In this document: positions 47,044 to 59,657 of the stretch, piece after piece
Position numbering within the stretch: the first letter of the stretch is position 1
Layout of the letters: every line of letters begins with the position of its first letter
From: Cavenderia fasciculata
Lineage: Eukaryota > Evosea > Eumycetozoa > Acytosteliales > Cavenderiaceae
Assembly (NCBI RefSeq): GCF_000203815.1
Contig: NW_004457729.1
Coordinates: 1,178,674 to 1,242,673, forward strand
DNA length: 64,000 nt
Reading direction: 5' to 3'
The notes under the pieces: model-generated
The model's input: only the letters and a program-made list of their open reading frames with translations
Databases searched by the model: none
Told to the model about the DNA's origin: nothing
Translations under genes and position numbers: made by a program

Positions 47044-50000
47044 TTATTTAAAATTTTTAATAGTATCTTTTAATAATAATTCCAATTGAACCAATTGATC
47101 ATTATCATTGGCAATGGGAACCAAAAATTGCGAGCGATAATCGACGACCATTGATATTTTCTGAAGATGGTCAAATGTTAGGAGCAGACCTTGGTCGATG
47201 ACACTAGAGACTGATTTAATATTTTCTAGGGGGACTTGCCATCTAAAAGAGTATCTAGAGCGAGTAGGTCTGACACACAAGAGACGTTGATTGGTGACGA
47301 CGGCGATAAACTTGGAGAGACGGAAATGAGCAATATAACGATCACTCTTGTAGGTACCCTTGTACGTTGACAAGAGTATGAAGCCACCTTCACTCTGATC
47401 GAAATTATATTCTACCAATATATGTTCCTTGCCAAAGAATCTAGGAGGACGTACACGATACGCTTCTTGAAAGAGATTGGTGGTGTTTCGGATACCTTCA
47501 GTGGTACGTGTGGCGAGGTCAAATGCACCGACCACTGGTTTGATGGGCAGTCCTACGATACCCTTGACCATACCCTTTGCAAATCCTTCAACACCCTGTT
47601 GTTGGGCACCTTCAACTGGTTTAATGACTAGACCAGTGACACCATCCAACACACCCTTTCCAAGTCCTTTAAATCCATATGCCATTCCTTCAAGTGCATG
47701 TCTTGCCTTTTTTTGTGATAGTCTTTGTCTATTTCTAAGGTATTGTTCATCAAATGATAGTAGGCTGACACCTTTTCCAACTGCACCTGAAACCTTTGTC
47801 AAAGTATTAAACAAACCATAGACAGAATTTTTGACCAATGATATTGAACCCTTTGCAAGACCTTTACCAAAATCCTTGGGTGAAGTAACAAGACCCATTG
47901 CAGGTTCATAGAAAAAGTCTTTGACACCAGTTGACAAGTGATTAAATAGACCAACCGGATTACCCAATGTATCAGATGATCCAATTACCTTGTACAATTG
48001 ATTGAGTGATTGCATAGTGTAATGTTTTTTGATACGACTAATGAGTGATTTTTTACTAAGGAATGGGTGCTCCAACATCAACGAGTTTAGACAGATAGCA
48101 GTTCTTTCCAAACTAAAACTAATACCAAGTACTTCTAAAAGAATACCAACTACTTCTGATTGTGATTGTCCAATAAATCCATCTCTTACAAATGAAAATG
48201 ACAGTAATACTTTGATTGGATGAAGCAACAGTAATTTTGTATAAATCATTTTTGATGATTTTAAACTTGTTTTAAATCTTTTGATTTCTTTTAAATGAAT
48301 AAAATTATTATCATAGTTTTGATTTTGATTATTATCATCCATTTCATTTTGATCTTTATCCTTTTTAAATAATTTTTTTTTAAATCTAAAAATTTTGTCA
48401 ACATTTCAATGATTGAACTTAAAATTCCATCTTCCAATAATAAATTTGATTCTTGAATGAGTAGGGTAATGATTTCAAAATACATTAAACCTTTGTTTTG
48501 TTGATTTTTAACAAAACTAAAATGTAAAAATGGTTTTGATATTTGATTGTTGAGAGAATTGTTGAAAACGTTTGGTGTTGCATAAAATAGTACTGGTTGA
48601 TCAGCATTGATTAATTGATTGTCAATTTGAAAATGTGAAACAATCAATTCCAATTTACTATAGAAATTGGATTGTGAAAATTCCATCGATATACCATTCT
48701 TTAGTGAAATGTAAAGTAACTCTTTTGGATGATGATCAATGACTGATATACCAATACCAGCCAATTCCAATGATAAATCCAATTGACCAATTTCCAAATC
48801 ACCAGATTGTTCATTACTATTATTATTACTATTTGGATCTTCATAGGTTAGATACAATACTCTAGTTGGACCATCAACATTTACATGAGAATAAATTGTA
48901 TTGGAACCAATTTTAATTGGTTTAAATGATTTGATTTTCATAATGTTAAATTTAACCACTTGTTGTTGTTGTTGTTCTCCAAGGTCAACCACCAAAATTC
49001 TAGTAGACATGGTTTCATCCCAACTATAGGCAGTCGATTGATAAGGACCAAGTACATCTTGAATACTATATCCACTTTGATAATACTTTATCGTCCGAGG
49101 AGTATTATTTTCAATTCTAAATGGTGGATGACTTGTATTTTCTTCTCCAATCATTACTAGACCAGTACCAACATTGATATCTACTCGTGCCAAATAAGGT
49201 GCCATTGAATTGGTCCAATTACGAATCTTGATAGTCATTGTAACAACCTCGTCAATTGAAAAACTACCACTCCAACTATATTGATCATCATCAAATTTAA
49301 TTTGAACATATCTTGTTTCATATTTGTTTGACCAATTAAATGGTACCTTTGATCCAGATTCAATTCTATATGAACTATTTAGATTATTATTATTTTGATT
49401 TTGATTATTTTGATTATTTTGATTATTATCAATTTGACGAATTAAAATTGGAAAAGGAGTACAATTTACAAAAATGTATTGATAATCAATAGTGACCATT
49501 TTAGTTCTTTGTAGATTTCCTTTACCAAGTGTAATATTGGCTCTAAAGTTTAATTCACCTGTAGAGAGTTCATCTTCACAATAGAGTGTTGTAACGTTGC
49601 CACCAGTACCACCTCTTTCCAGCGAAATACTATTTGACCATTTATGATTTGGCAACTTTAACATTAATTTACTACTGTGATAGAGAACCATGGCAGCATC
49701 GATATGACAATTCTTCTTTTTATCTAATTTTGGTTGATGTTTTGATTTCAAGTTGGCAGCGGCCGGTAAATGTTCCTCTACTACATTTGTCAATACTTGT
49801 GGGATCTTTGCCTCTTTACCAATGATTGGAATGGTTTTTGGTTTTTTGAAAGGCAATTGGGAGACCAGTACGATTAATGACCCAATAGGGAACATAAAAT
49901 GAGAGTATTCTAACATTTTCAATCATTTCTTTGTTTCCAATCATAATATTCAGAGGTTTCATTTGTTCTTGTTCGTCTTGGAAACGAATCGATGAACGAA

Positions 50001-53000
50001 CTACTGGTTCTGAATTCTTGGAGCAATCTACCAACAAGAAATATTGTGCATTAAATCCTGGTACATCAGTCATCATCAATTGTACACTATTTCTTGGATC
50101 TTGACAATAGACAGATAGCGACTTTTGACTTTCTACTTTAAATACCATATTTCTTTTTGGTATAGATGTTGGAAATATTAAACCAAGTGGACATGGTAAA
50201 AGATTTTCAAATTGAATTGGTGGTAATATATTTACAACTATATTACTTTCTTCATCCAAAATATATTCCAAAGACTGTGACAATGGAGATGACGACTCTT
50301 CTATTTGAACTTCATCATCTTGATTGGTTGTTGGTGATTTGGTTGTTGACTTTTTTCCACGTATATTTTGATTAATATTTTGAATATTATTCTTTATATT
50401 GTTGATATTCTTGAAAACATGATCTTGAATCATTTCATCAATTTGTTCATTTACAATCTCTTCCTTTACTTCAATTGGTTTTGAATTTAAATTTGTTGTC
50501 ATTACTAATGTTATTGATGGATAAATATTAAATGATGAAGAAGATGAAGAAGAGTTATTATTACTATTATTATTTCTTTGATTGATTAGGTGACAAGTTG
50601 AAATTTTGTAAAGATTTGATAAATTTTCTTCTTCAAGATTAATAATATCATTATTTAAATTACTATGACGATATTCTACACCTTGATCCATATTTGGTAG
50701 AATTGATAGTTTCTTATTACTATTTATATATTGTAATGGTACAATATATTCTTCATTTGGAAAGATTATTTTTGGTAATAATGATCCACCATTTGATTGT
50801 TGAGATGAACCATTTTGTGATTTAATATTATTAATAAATTTCAATTCCAAGTTTAGGGTAGTTGAATTTTTAATTATAATATTTGAACGAATAGTAACCA
50901 ATTTACTACCATCTTCATTCCAACCAACTTCAAAGAGTATTTTTCGATTATTGATTTGAATGGTAGTGATACCAACTTTACCAACAGGGATTGGTATGGA
51001 AAAGGGTGAACGATGGCTTAGTTTGATGGCAATAAATGGTCCATTGTCAAGTGATCCACTTGCTTCTTGTTTAAAACCTCTAAAATCACGACTACTCTTG
51101 ACAGCCAATAATAATCTTGGATCCAATTGAACTGGTTGTTTGGATTCATTTTCCAATAAAATGGGAATTGATGTTGATCTATTTAGGTGGTCATGTTGAA
51201 ATGATGAAGATGTCGTCGAAGAACCAAGTTCATCAAATAATCTTGATTGATTGAGTAGTACTGGTGAGGTTGGTGGTGTAGATGGTACCTTTTCAACTAC
51301 TTGATATTCAATATCTATACCAGTTTTGTTTACAATCCAATATGGGTGAAATGATGATGTCAACTTTCTAATACTAATAGTTTGTAATAATGGTGATGCT
51401 TTTTTAGATGTAGACGACGTAGAGGTCTCTGGTTCCAAAAAAGTTGTCTTTTTAAGATTTGATGAAGAATTGGTTCTAATAATATTATTTGCAGTTTCTC
51501 CAAGTGTTGGTGAAGAAGAAGAAATATTAATCTTTGGTAAATCATCCATTGATACCAAACTTGAGCTAATTGATAAATCTTCATTTTCCTTTTCTTCTTT
51601 TTTCTTTTTCTTTTTAAATAAAGATTTAATAAAAGGAATAGTATTTAATAGATCAGATTGAATACTATTAAAATTGGTGAGAAAACTATGAGCAAAACCA
51701 TAACCAAGGTTTAGATTTAGAGTTTGAGTTGATTTGAATATGAGTGATAATTTTGGATTCTTGGCTTTGGTAATGGCACAAGAGAAATTCCAACTTTCAA
51801 TCAATGGTTCAAACGCCATACGATTATTATTAAAATAATCTGCCAAAATGTTGGATCGTATTGAAATGGTCATTACTTTTTGTATCTCTTGCATCTCTAC
51901 ATGTAAATGATATAATGATAAATCCAACAATGGTATATTTTGATCCATATAATCATTAATTAATGTTATTCCCAATTGTGGTGATTGAATCATTAAATAA
52001 ATTATTTTTGATGAAGAAGTAGTAGAGGATGAAGAAGATGGAGTTGGATCGTTATTATTATTATTATTATTATTTTTTTTCTTCTTTTTAATTAAATGAT
52101 CATTTAAATTAATTGAAGTAACTAATTGACCAGCAATAGAAGTTAAAAGAATAATGTCATGATAAGAAATAAAGAAATTTAGAGGATCTAGAATTAATTT
52201 GATTTCAATGACTTGAGAACTCTTTTGGCTGGGGTCTTGACTTTTTGCTGTCAACATGTTAATGTTGGCCTGAATGTTGACTGGATCAATAAGTGATGCA
52301 ACTCTAGATGATGAAACGCCAGCAATCGAATGTCTAAATGAAAATGCTTGAAATTGTGATAGTTGAGATGAAATGGAACGATTACATCCCAACTTGTCAG
52401 AAAATGTCATCGTTGCACTTAGCTTGGCAATTACCAAATTTGAATCTATAGATTGTGGATTCTCTACCAATAATATCTTTAATTTACTAATATTGGCATC
52501 TACATTGATTGATCTTTTCGACGACGACGACGACGATTTGATTGTTGTTTTTTTATGTTGATTTTTTAAATCTGTTAATTGTTTTTTATATGGTGCTAGG
52601 ATGGTTTGTTGAGGTTGCATTATAAAATCCATCATTTGGAATACAATGACTGGAGCAATATAGATACGTAATCTATCAAGTGTAGATTGTATATCCAAAC
52701 TATTATTTTGTTTGTCAATGGTCATGTGCAACGAGATGACTGGTAGATCCAACATTTGTTGTTGATGTTGAGGGGGTTTGAATTGATTGGTAGATAGATG
52801 TAATGATTCTTTGAGTGATCCACCAAATGTAGTAATATTCTTGCTACACACCAAATCTGCAAACTGTGTTTTACTAGTATCAGTTGCAGTATCCATGATA
52901 CGAAGTGATCGAATCAATGTATCCAATGTTACATCTTGTCCATCTACCAAAACATTACCCTTTACATCATTTATAATTAATGATAGTAATGGACTAGTTT

Positions 53001-56000
53001 CAGTTTGATTCAACGAAAATCTTAATTCATTTAAAAATATTGATACTTCTGTTCTTCTTGTCATTGATTGTACTTTTTGTTGAGATTTTTGTTGTTTTAA
53101 AAGTTTTTTCATTTCCTTTTGTTTGACAAGTACTGGATCCAATATTGATTTGTAAAGCAACAAGTATTTCATTGATGTTTCCAATAGGAATTGATAATCT
53201 TGATGAGTAACCATGATTTGAATACTCTTGCAAAGAAGATTTAAATGTTGTAGTGGTAGGTTGGATCCTTCTGGTGGCGATTCAACCAATAGATCAATTG
53301 ATAGTACAACATTTACATCTGACAATATTTGATTGTTGGTATGACTAGCAAGATGAACCGATTGAATATTGAGTTGTGACAGTTCAATCTCCATACTTTC
53401 ATAATTTAACATTACTTCATTACTACTTGACAGCTGACTATAGTATTTAGAGTAATAAAGATTATCAAGGTTGATCTTTCCAAAATCAATCATTAATATA
53501 TCCATTTGATTCAATGTAATGATAACTTTTGGACTTTGTAATTGAATTGATAATTTAATTCTCGTCGACGAAGAGGATGAAGAAGATTTTGTATTTGGTT
53601 GTTTCAATGACATTTTTCTTTTCATTGTTGGTGAATTTGTATCAATAAATTGCATTACCATTGATTTATCTCTTTTCAATGTTCTATTTCTACCACCAAC
53701 TGATGAACTTGATGATGACAATGATGAATTTAATAATTCTGTTGATGATTTAAAAATTCCATTCATACTTGAATTTAATAAAAAACTATTACTTGATTGT
53801 AAAGATGATGAAGAATTTTGTTGTTGTTGTTGTTGAAGTAAGAGTTTTTGTTGTTGTTGTTGATTTGAATTTTGAAATACCAAATCCAAAATTGGTGTAA
53901 TAAAACCAAACAAAATGTTTAGGAAATCATAATCTAAAATGATTTGAATTTGTTGTAATTTTAAACATAATTCACTATCAAATGGAATATTATTCTTTCC
54001 TCCACCACCACTATTATTTAATTGACTATTAATTTGTTGGGTATTATTATTAAAAGTCATTTCCAATGTATTCAAGACTGATGAATCTTTCATAGAGATG
54101 ATTTGACGAGGAGCTTGTTGATCCTGATGATAATAATCCATGTGTAACTTTCCAATACCAAGATTAGATGATAGTTGTTGATTAGATTGTACAGAGAGAT
54201 TGAGATTAGTGTCACTAATCGTAAATGACATTGATATCGATGGCATATCAATTCTAAATGCTCCAATATGTATTGAAAGTGAAAGTTTGGTATAGACTGA
54301 CGATAGTGTTGGTGAAATGTTGTTGTTGTTGTTGGATAATTGTTGATTCAATGATAACTTTTGTAAACTATTTGATTGATTGGCAAGTGATGGTAAAAAT
54401 CGTAATGGAGATGATGCAGAGAACCGAAGTGGTGAACTAGTTGAAGCAATCATTTTAATGGATTGATTGAGTTGTTGTTTTAATAAAACAGGTGATGTTG
54501 AAGAGACTATAGCTGCCGGCTTAAAACTATTCCTTAGACATTTCATTTCAGTTTTAAAATCCTTGATCAATGGCAATAAACAAAAGACAGTTGTCATTTG
54601 ATCTATAATATCTTGTTGACCATTTAAATTGAATACTATTGGACTGAGACCAATGTTGATATCCAATTTAGAGCAATCAATATTGGTACTAGTGTGAAAG
54701 GCTGGGTCGACGATATTGGCAAGTGACAAATTGACAGAGAATGGTTCCATAATATCAATCACTGAACTACTATCAAAGTATTTCTGTGAAATGTTGAATC
54801 CTCTCATTTGAATGGTCAACTTTTCCATTTGCAATTCTTTAACCTCTTGTTTTGATTTTGAAACCTTTTTCTTGATTGATTGATTTGACATTTCCAAAGT
54901 ACCCAATTGAATACATAGTTGATGATTAGATGACTCGTCTTTGGGCAGTAAGATCGTTGGTACTTGAACATTGATTGTGAGTTTTAAAAACTTTCTTGGT
55001 TTGCCACTCTTGACTCTTTCGATTTTACCTGCACCCTTACTAAATAGCATGGGGAGATACTGGAACAAATCCAATAGATAGTCTTTGGCCATTGTCATAA
55101 AACATGGTAATGCAATGATGGTTATCTTTTGCATATGTGCTTCTATGGCTCTTTCTACCTTGTTGACAGAATATTTAAACTTTACCCAAGGTTCATTTGG
55201 TTGATTGTCACGAACAGTACTAATGACTCGTTTATATTCTTCCTTGTAACGGATGGGATCTGTCAATGACATGTCTTGCATTGAAAATGAATTGACAGTG
55301 AACCACAATTCCATAAAACTGTTTACATTCTTTTTGACCAAATTAACAATTGGATCGGTTACTGAAAAACTTGCCAACAATCTTCTATCACTCTCTGTCG
55401 GTCTAATATCAACCGTTACTCCTTTACATGGTATTTGTAAATTTAATTGATTTAATCTACCACTCTTTTTTGATTTTGGTACTTTATCAATTACTGTATT
55501 AATTACTTTTTTATTAACCAGTACACTATAAAATAAAAAATATTAGTTTAATCAATAACTTTCATATATTTATATTTGTTTTACATACATCATTTGAATT
55601 AATTCAATTAGATTACCTAAAACTTGAGGATGAACATTACCATAAATGGCTGAAGTATCTAAAGTTAATTCTGTTAATTTTGGTCCTAAAATTTCATCTT
55701 GTTTTGGTTCCTAAAAAAAATAAAAATAAATAATAATTAATAAACGATATAATTTTTTTTTTTTTTTTTTTTTTGACATACCGAAATTTTAGCCAATAAA
55801 ATACCATGAACAAAAGATTGATTATTATTTGGACCACCAGTAATAGAAGTTAGGACAAGATAAGGATCTTGATCATAATATTCTTCTTGATAAACTTGAA
55901 GAGAACCAGCACCAAAATCACCATCCAATCTTGATTTTGATTTTTCAATAGTAACCCATAAATCTCTAAAATGACCTTGTAGTATTACATCTTGTGGTTT

Positions 56001-59000
56001 ATCATTATTGTTTTGTTGATTGATTAAATTGGTAATGATCACCTTTGCATTATTTACAGTTGCTGAAAATTTAAAATCAACTGGTGGTCTTGTTTGATTA
56101 TCTGGTGATCCATTATTATTATTAATAATTAAATTTGGTGAAGAAATGGGTGTTGTCGATTGTGATTTTACATTACTATTATTATTATTATTACTATTAT
56201 TATTGATTGATTGTTGTAATTTAAATTGAAAAGAATGTTGAACAGCTTGTTCTACACGTTCAATTTCAATTGTCAATAGATGAGAAAACATTCTAATTTG
56301 ATAAAATGTAAATGGTGAGAAGTAGACAGTCATATCTTGAATGAGAGCTGTCATATGAATACGAGGTACTTTCATTGGATCTTGATCTGCATTACGTTTA
56401 TGTAAAACTACATCTATACAAGTATTAAAAACTGGCAATCCTATTTCTTGTTGTTTTAAACACCATAATTGAGTCTTGTTTATCATTTTCTTTTCTTCCT
56501 CTGACTCATCCTCTTTATCCAATTCTGGTTCTAAATTGAATGGTATAACTTGTTCCTTGTTGTTGCCCTTGTTGTTTGATTGCATTGGTGATTTTGTTAG
56601 GATTGAAGTCATATTATCTAGTTGAAATTGATAACTATCGGAATCACGACTATTCATTGTAACTTTACCAAGATCAATGATGAAAATGGAACTTTCAGTT
56701 TGAATGTCATCATGTTGAATTGGGATGATGAGGGTGGGGGAGGCTGCTGAAATATCCAATTCGACAATCTTGTCTCCTTTAGACTTTGACTTTTTCTTTG
56801 ATGAACCACCATGTGAAAAGCCAGACAAATCAATTTGATGTGACGGTGCCAACAATTGCATGTATCTAAGGATAGCCATTGTATTTAATACAAAATACAT
56901 TGGCTCCACTTGAATACCAATCGTAATCTTTCTTTTGGGTGGTGTTGCAGTCGTACTGATCACTGTTGGAGATTGAACAAGATTCATCATTTGCATTTGA
57001 AATGACAAGAAATTCTTGGACATGCCAGACGAGATCATATCTGGAAAGTGTTCGTTTTGAATCCATAGCCCAGACAATCGAATTGATCCAAGATCAGCTT
57101 TCAATTGCATAATATCTTGTCGTTTGATCAACTTTACTTTAATACCTGATATATCGCCATATATCAAAGGTCCTTCATTACCATTATCCGATTTTAATTG
57201 TATATGTATAGTATTTATAATAACATCTAAACATATTTCTTTTCCTTGTTTTGGTAAAGTATTTGATGGTTGATCTGATGTTGTTAAGGGTGACAAGGTT
57301 GTTGATGGAGGGGGAGGTGAAGTATATCCAATAGTATCATATAATTGTTGTTTTAATATTTCAGATGAAGGTTTTTCAAAAATTGGTGAAGTAATATCTG
57401 ATGGTGATGACAATGATGTCATTGTTGAGGTTTCAACATCAAATACTAAACCTGGTTTAATACTAGTATGATGATCATCATCTTCCAAACTATCCATAAT
57501 TGTTTCATCTTCATCATCATCAGTTTCAGATGTATCACTCATGTTTGTGAGATTGGTTAAATTGTTGTTACTATTGCTACGACTGATCGATGGTGAGTCA
57601 CCACCACCTGCAGACAATACAGGTGATACTACCAACGAACTAGACTTGCTTGTTGATTTCTTGTCCTTTAACTCTTTTTTCTTTTTCTTTTTGGCTTCTT
57701 CCTTTTCCTTTTTCTCCTTTTCCTTTTTATCGCGCTTCTCTTGTTTCTTTTTCTTTAAATCCTCTTTTTTCTTTTCACTCTCTGGATCCATCATCTTTTT
57801 CTTTTTCAAATCCTTCAATGCTACAGTCTTTTTAATCAATGTTTCAAATGCTGATTTTGATGATTGATTTTGTTCTTCCTACAAAAATAAAATAGAATAG
57901 AATAGAAATATTAATAAATGATATTTGATTTCCTCTTTTTTTTTTTTTTTTTTACTTCATACTTTAAATTCATTTACAAATTCACTAAGAGATTCTAATA
58001 ATGATAATAGTGATGAATATTGTTTTGGTTCAAGAGATAGACCAATTTCTTCAATGACAGTGACTATATCAATCTTTGTAATATTGTTTTGGAGAATGGA
58101 TGCGTTGGACGATTGATGAAGTTGTAGTTTGAGACTGGCACATAGTGGATCGAGTAACATGTGGTGACCTTTATTGTCTTTGGCACTTGGAATACTCTCT
58201 CGAAGATGACTTGATAGTTCCTTGGTTGCCAATTTCGATAGTGATTGCAAAGGTTGTAGATGATCTACATAGATTGATATATTGGATACCTCTGCTAATT
58301 TGTTCATTGATGTACTTGTTGATGGGGTAGATTGTGCAGCGGCGGCGGCAGCAGCGGCAGCGTTGGCAGTAGCAGATGATTGGTCATTACTGCCGTCTGC
58401 AATAAAAGTAGGTACCCATTTATCATCTGCAGATTGTACAAATATCTTGTCAAGACATACACCAACTGCAACCAATTGATTATCACTAATTGGATGTTCA
58501 TATCGAATATGTAACTTTTCAACAACAATTTGCAAGTTGTTTATAATCTTTGAAATCAATTTCTCTTTAAATGAATCTTTTTTCTTTTTTGTTGGTGGTG
58601 CGTTTGGATCGACAATACCATTTGTTCCATCTTGTAATTGTGCATCATCTATACTAGATGCACTACTATCAATACTACTATCCTTTTCTTTTTCCTTTTC
58701 TTTTTCTTTTTGTCCAATTTTAGAAACTTTAAGAATTGTACGCTACTGTCATTTTCCTCTGATTCGTCTCCCCCAACATCACCGTCGTCATTATTATTAT
58801 TATTACTATTAGAAGTTGTTGAAAAAGATGAAGAAGAAGATGAAGAGAATGCAGAGGATTGTTGAGCAGCCGATGCGAATATATAGATGTCCTCGAGTTG
58901 GATGACGACCGATTCTGACTTTAACGATGTCCACGGCACTTTGACAATGAGCCGTCCTACAACACCTCTATTGACCTGTATGGGTAGATCAAAAGCGCGG

Positions 59001-59143
59001 AACGCTTCCGGCTTGACCTCTATGTTCTTTAAAACTACATTGCCGCCAAACAACCCAATCTTTAATTGTTTCTTTGTGACCTCTTGAAGAAAACTCCCCA
59101 AGAATCTATCGATTACTTCTGCTATTACTCCTTCAAATACCAT
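47044..59143 (-). CDS. vps13: VPS13 bridge-like lipid-transfer protein
   Basis: Four exons: 59143-57963, 57878-55782, 55710-55589 and 55525-47044, about 3,960 aa. The start MVFEGVIAEVIDRFLGSFLQ and KIGLFGGNVVLKNIEVKPEA is the chorein motif; KLHIRYEHPISD and the VAB-like block with FHPYWIVNKTGIDIEYQVVE and LSFYVPYWVINRTGLPIAFQ follow. The C-terminus carries LGNPVGLFNHLSTGVKDFFY, GKGVLDGVTGLVIKPVEGAQ and a PH-like end (VTNQRLLCVRPTRSRYSFRW). VPS13 moves phospholipids through a hydrophobic groove at organelle contacts. Long Ser, Asn, Lys and Gln inserts are dictyostelid additions. Three places need a one-base frame change: about 58680-58742, 49873 and 48385, each at an A-run. They cancel so that all splice phases agree. 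The rest has no premature stops, so the gene is probably functional. Confidence 0.93.
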
Positions 59144-59657
59144 TATTATCGCTACAACGATTCTTCTAATACTTGAAGAGTATTAAACTATTATTACACT
59201 ATTATAAATAAAATAAAATAAATAAATAAAACTAACTAACTCTAGAGTATTAAACCATTAATGTAAATATATATATATGAGTGATGATGGATGATGTGTA
59301 TATATATCTAATTATAATAGTTGATTGATCAACCTATCTATCTATCTGTAACTCTCTCTCTCTATCTCTCTATTTTCGAAAATAGGTATGGTTTAAGAGA
59401 GTTACATAGAAAGGGGGGTGATGTCATTAATGTTTGTAATAAAATTTCATTATCAGAATGAATCATGTCGTTGTCGTTGGGTGGTGAGATTGTCGCGACA
59501 AAAGTTCGAGACCCAGTTCAAAAAAGGAAAACCTGACTTCTCGATACTTCTTTTTGGGTTTTGGGTAAGAGTGCGAGTCGGGGTCTCGGACACGCCCTCC
59601 CCACTTTAGTGCACCACTTGGATCCCATACCTTTTGTTTATAAAGATAGATAGATTT
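59144..59657. other. VPS13 upstream region with a G/C-richer island
   Basis: 514 bp between VPS13 and DHX33, both minus strand. 59144-59400 is ordinary A/T-rich promoter DNA with (TA)n and (TC)n runs. 59450-59625 is notably richer in G+C, with a 10-bp palindrome TGTCGCGACA (59491-59500) and an imperfect inverted repeat GTTCGAGACCCAG (59504-59516) against CGGGGTCTCGGAC (59579-59591). No gene was identified; see findings. Confidence 0.45.

Noticed and set aside
59460-59530. Possible tRNA because of a B-box-like AGTTCGAGACC
   Set aside because: The flanking bases do not pair into a T stem and no acceptor, D or anticodon arm forms.
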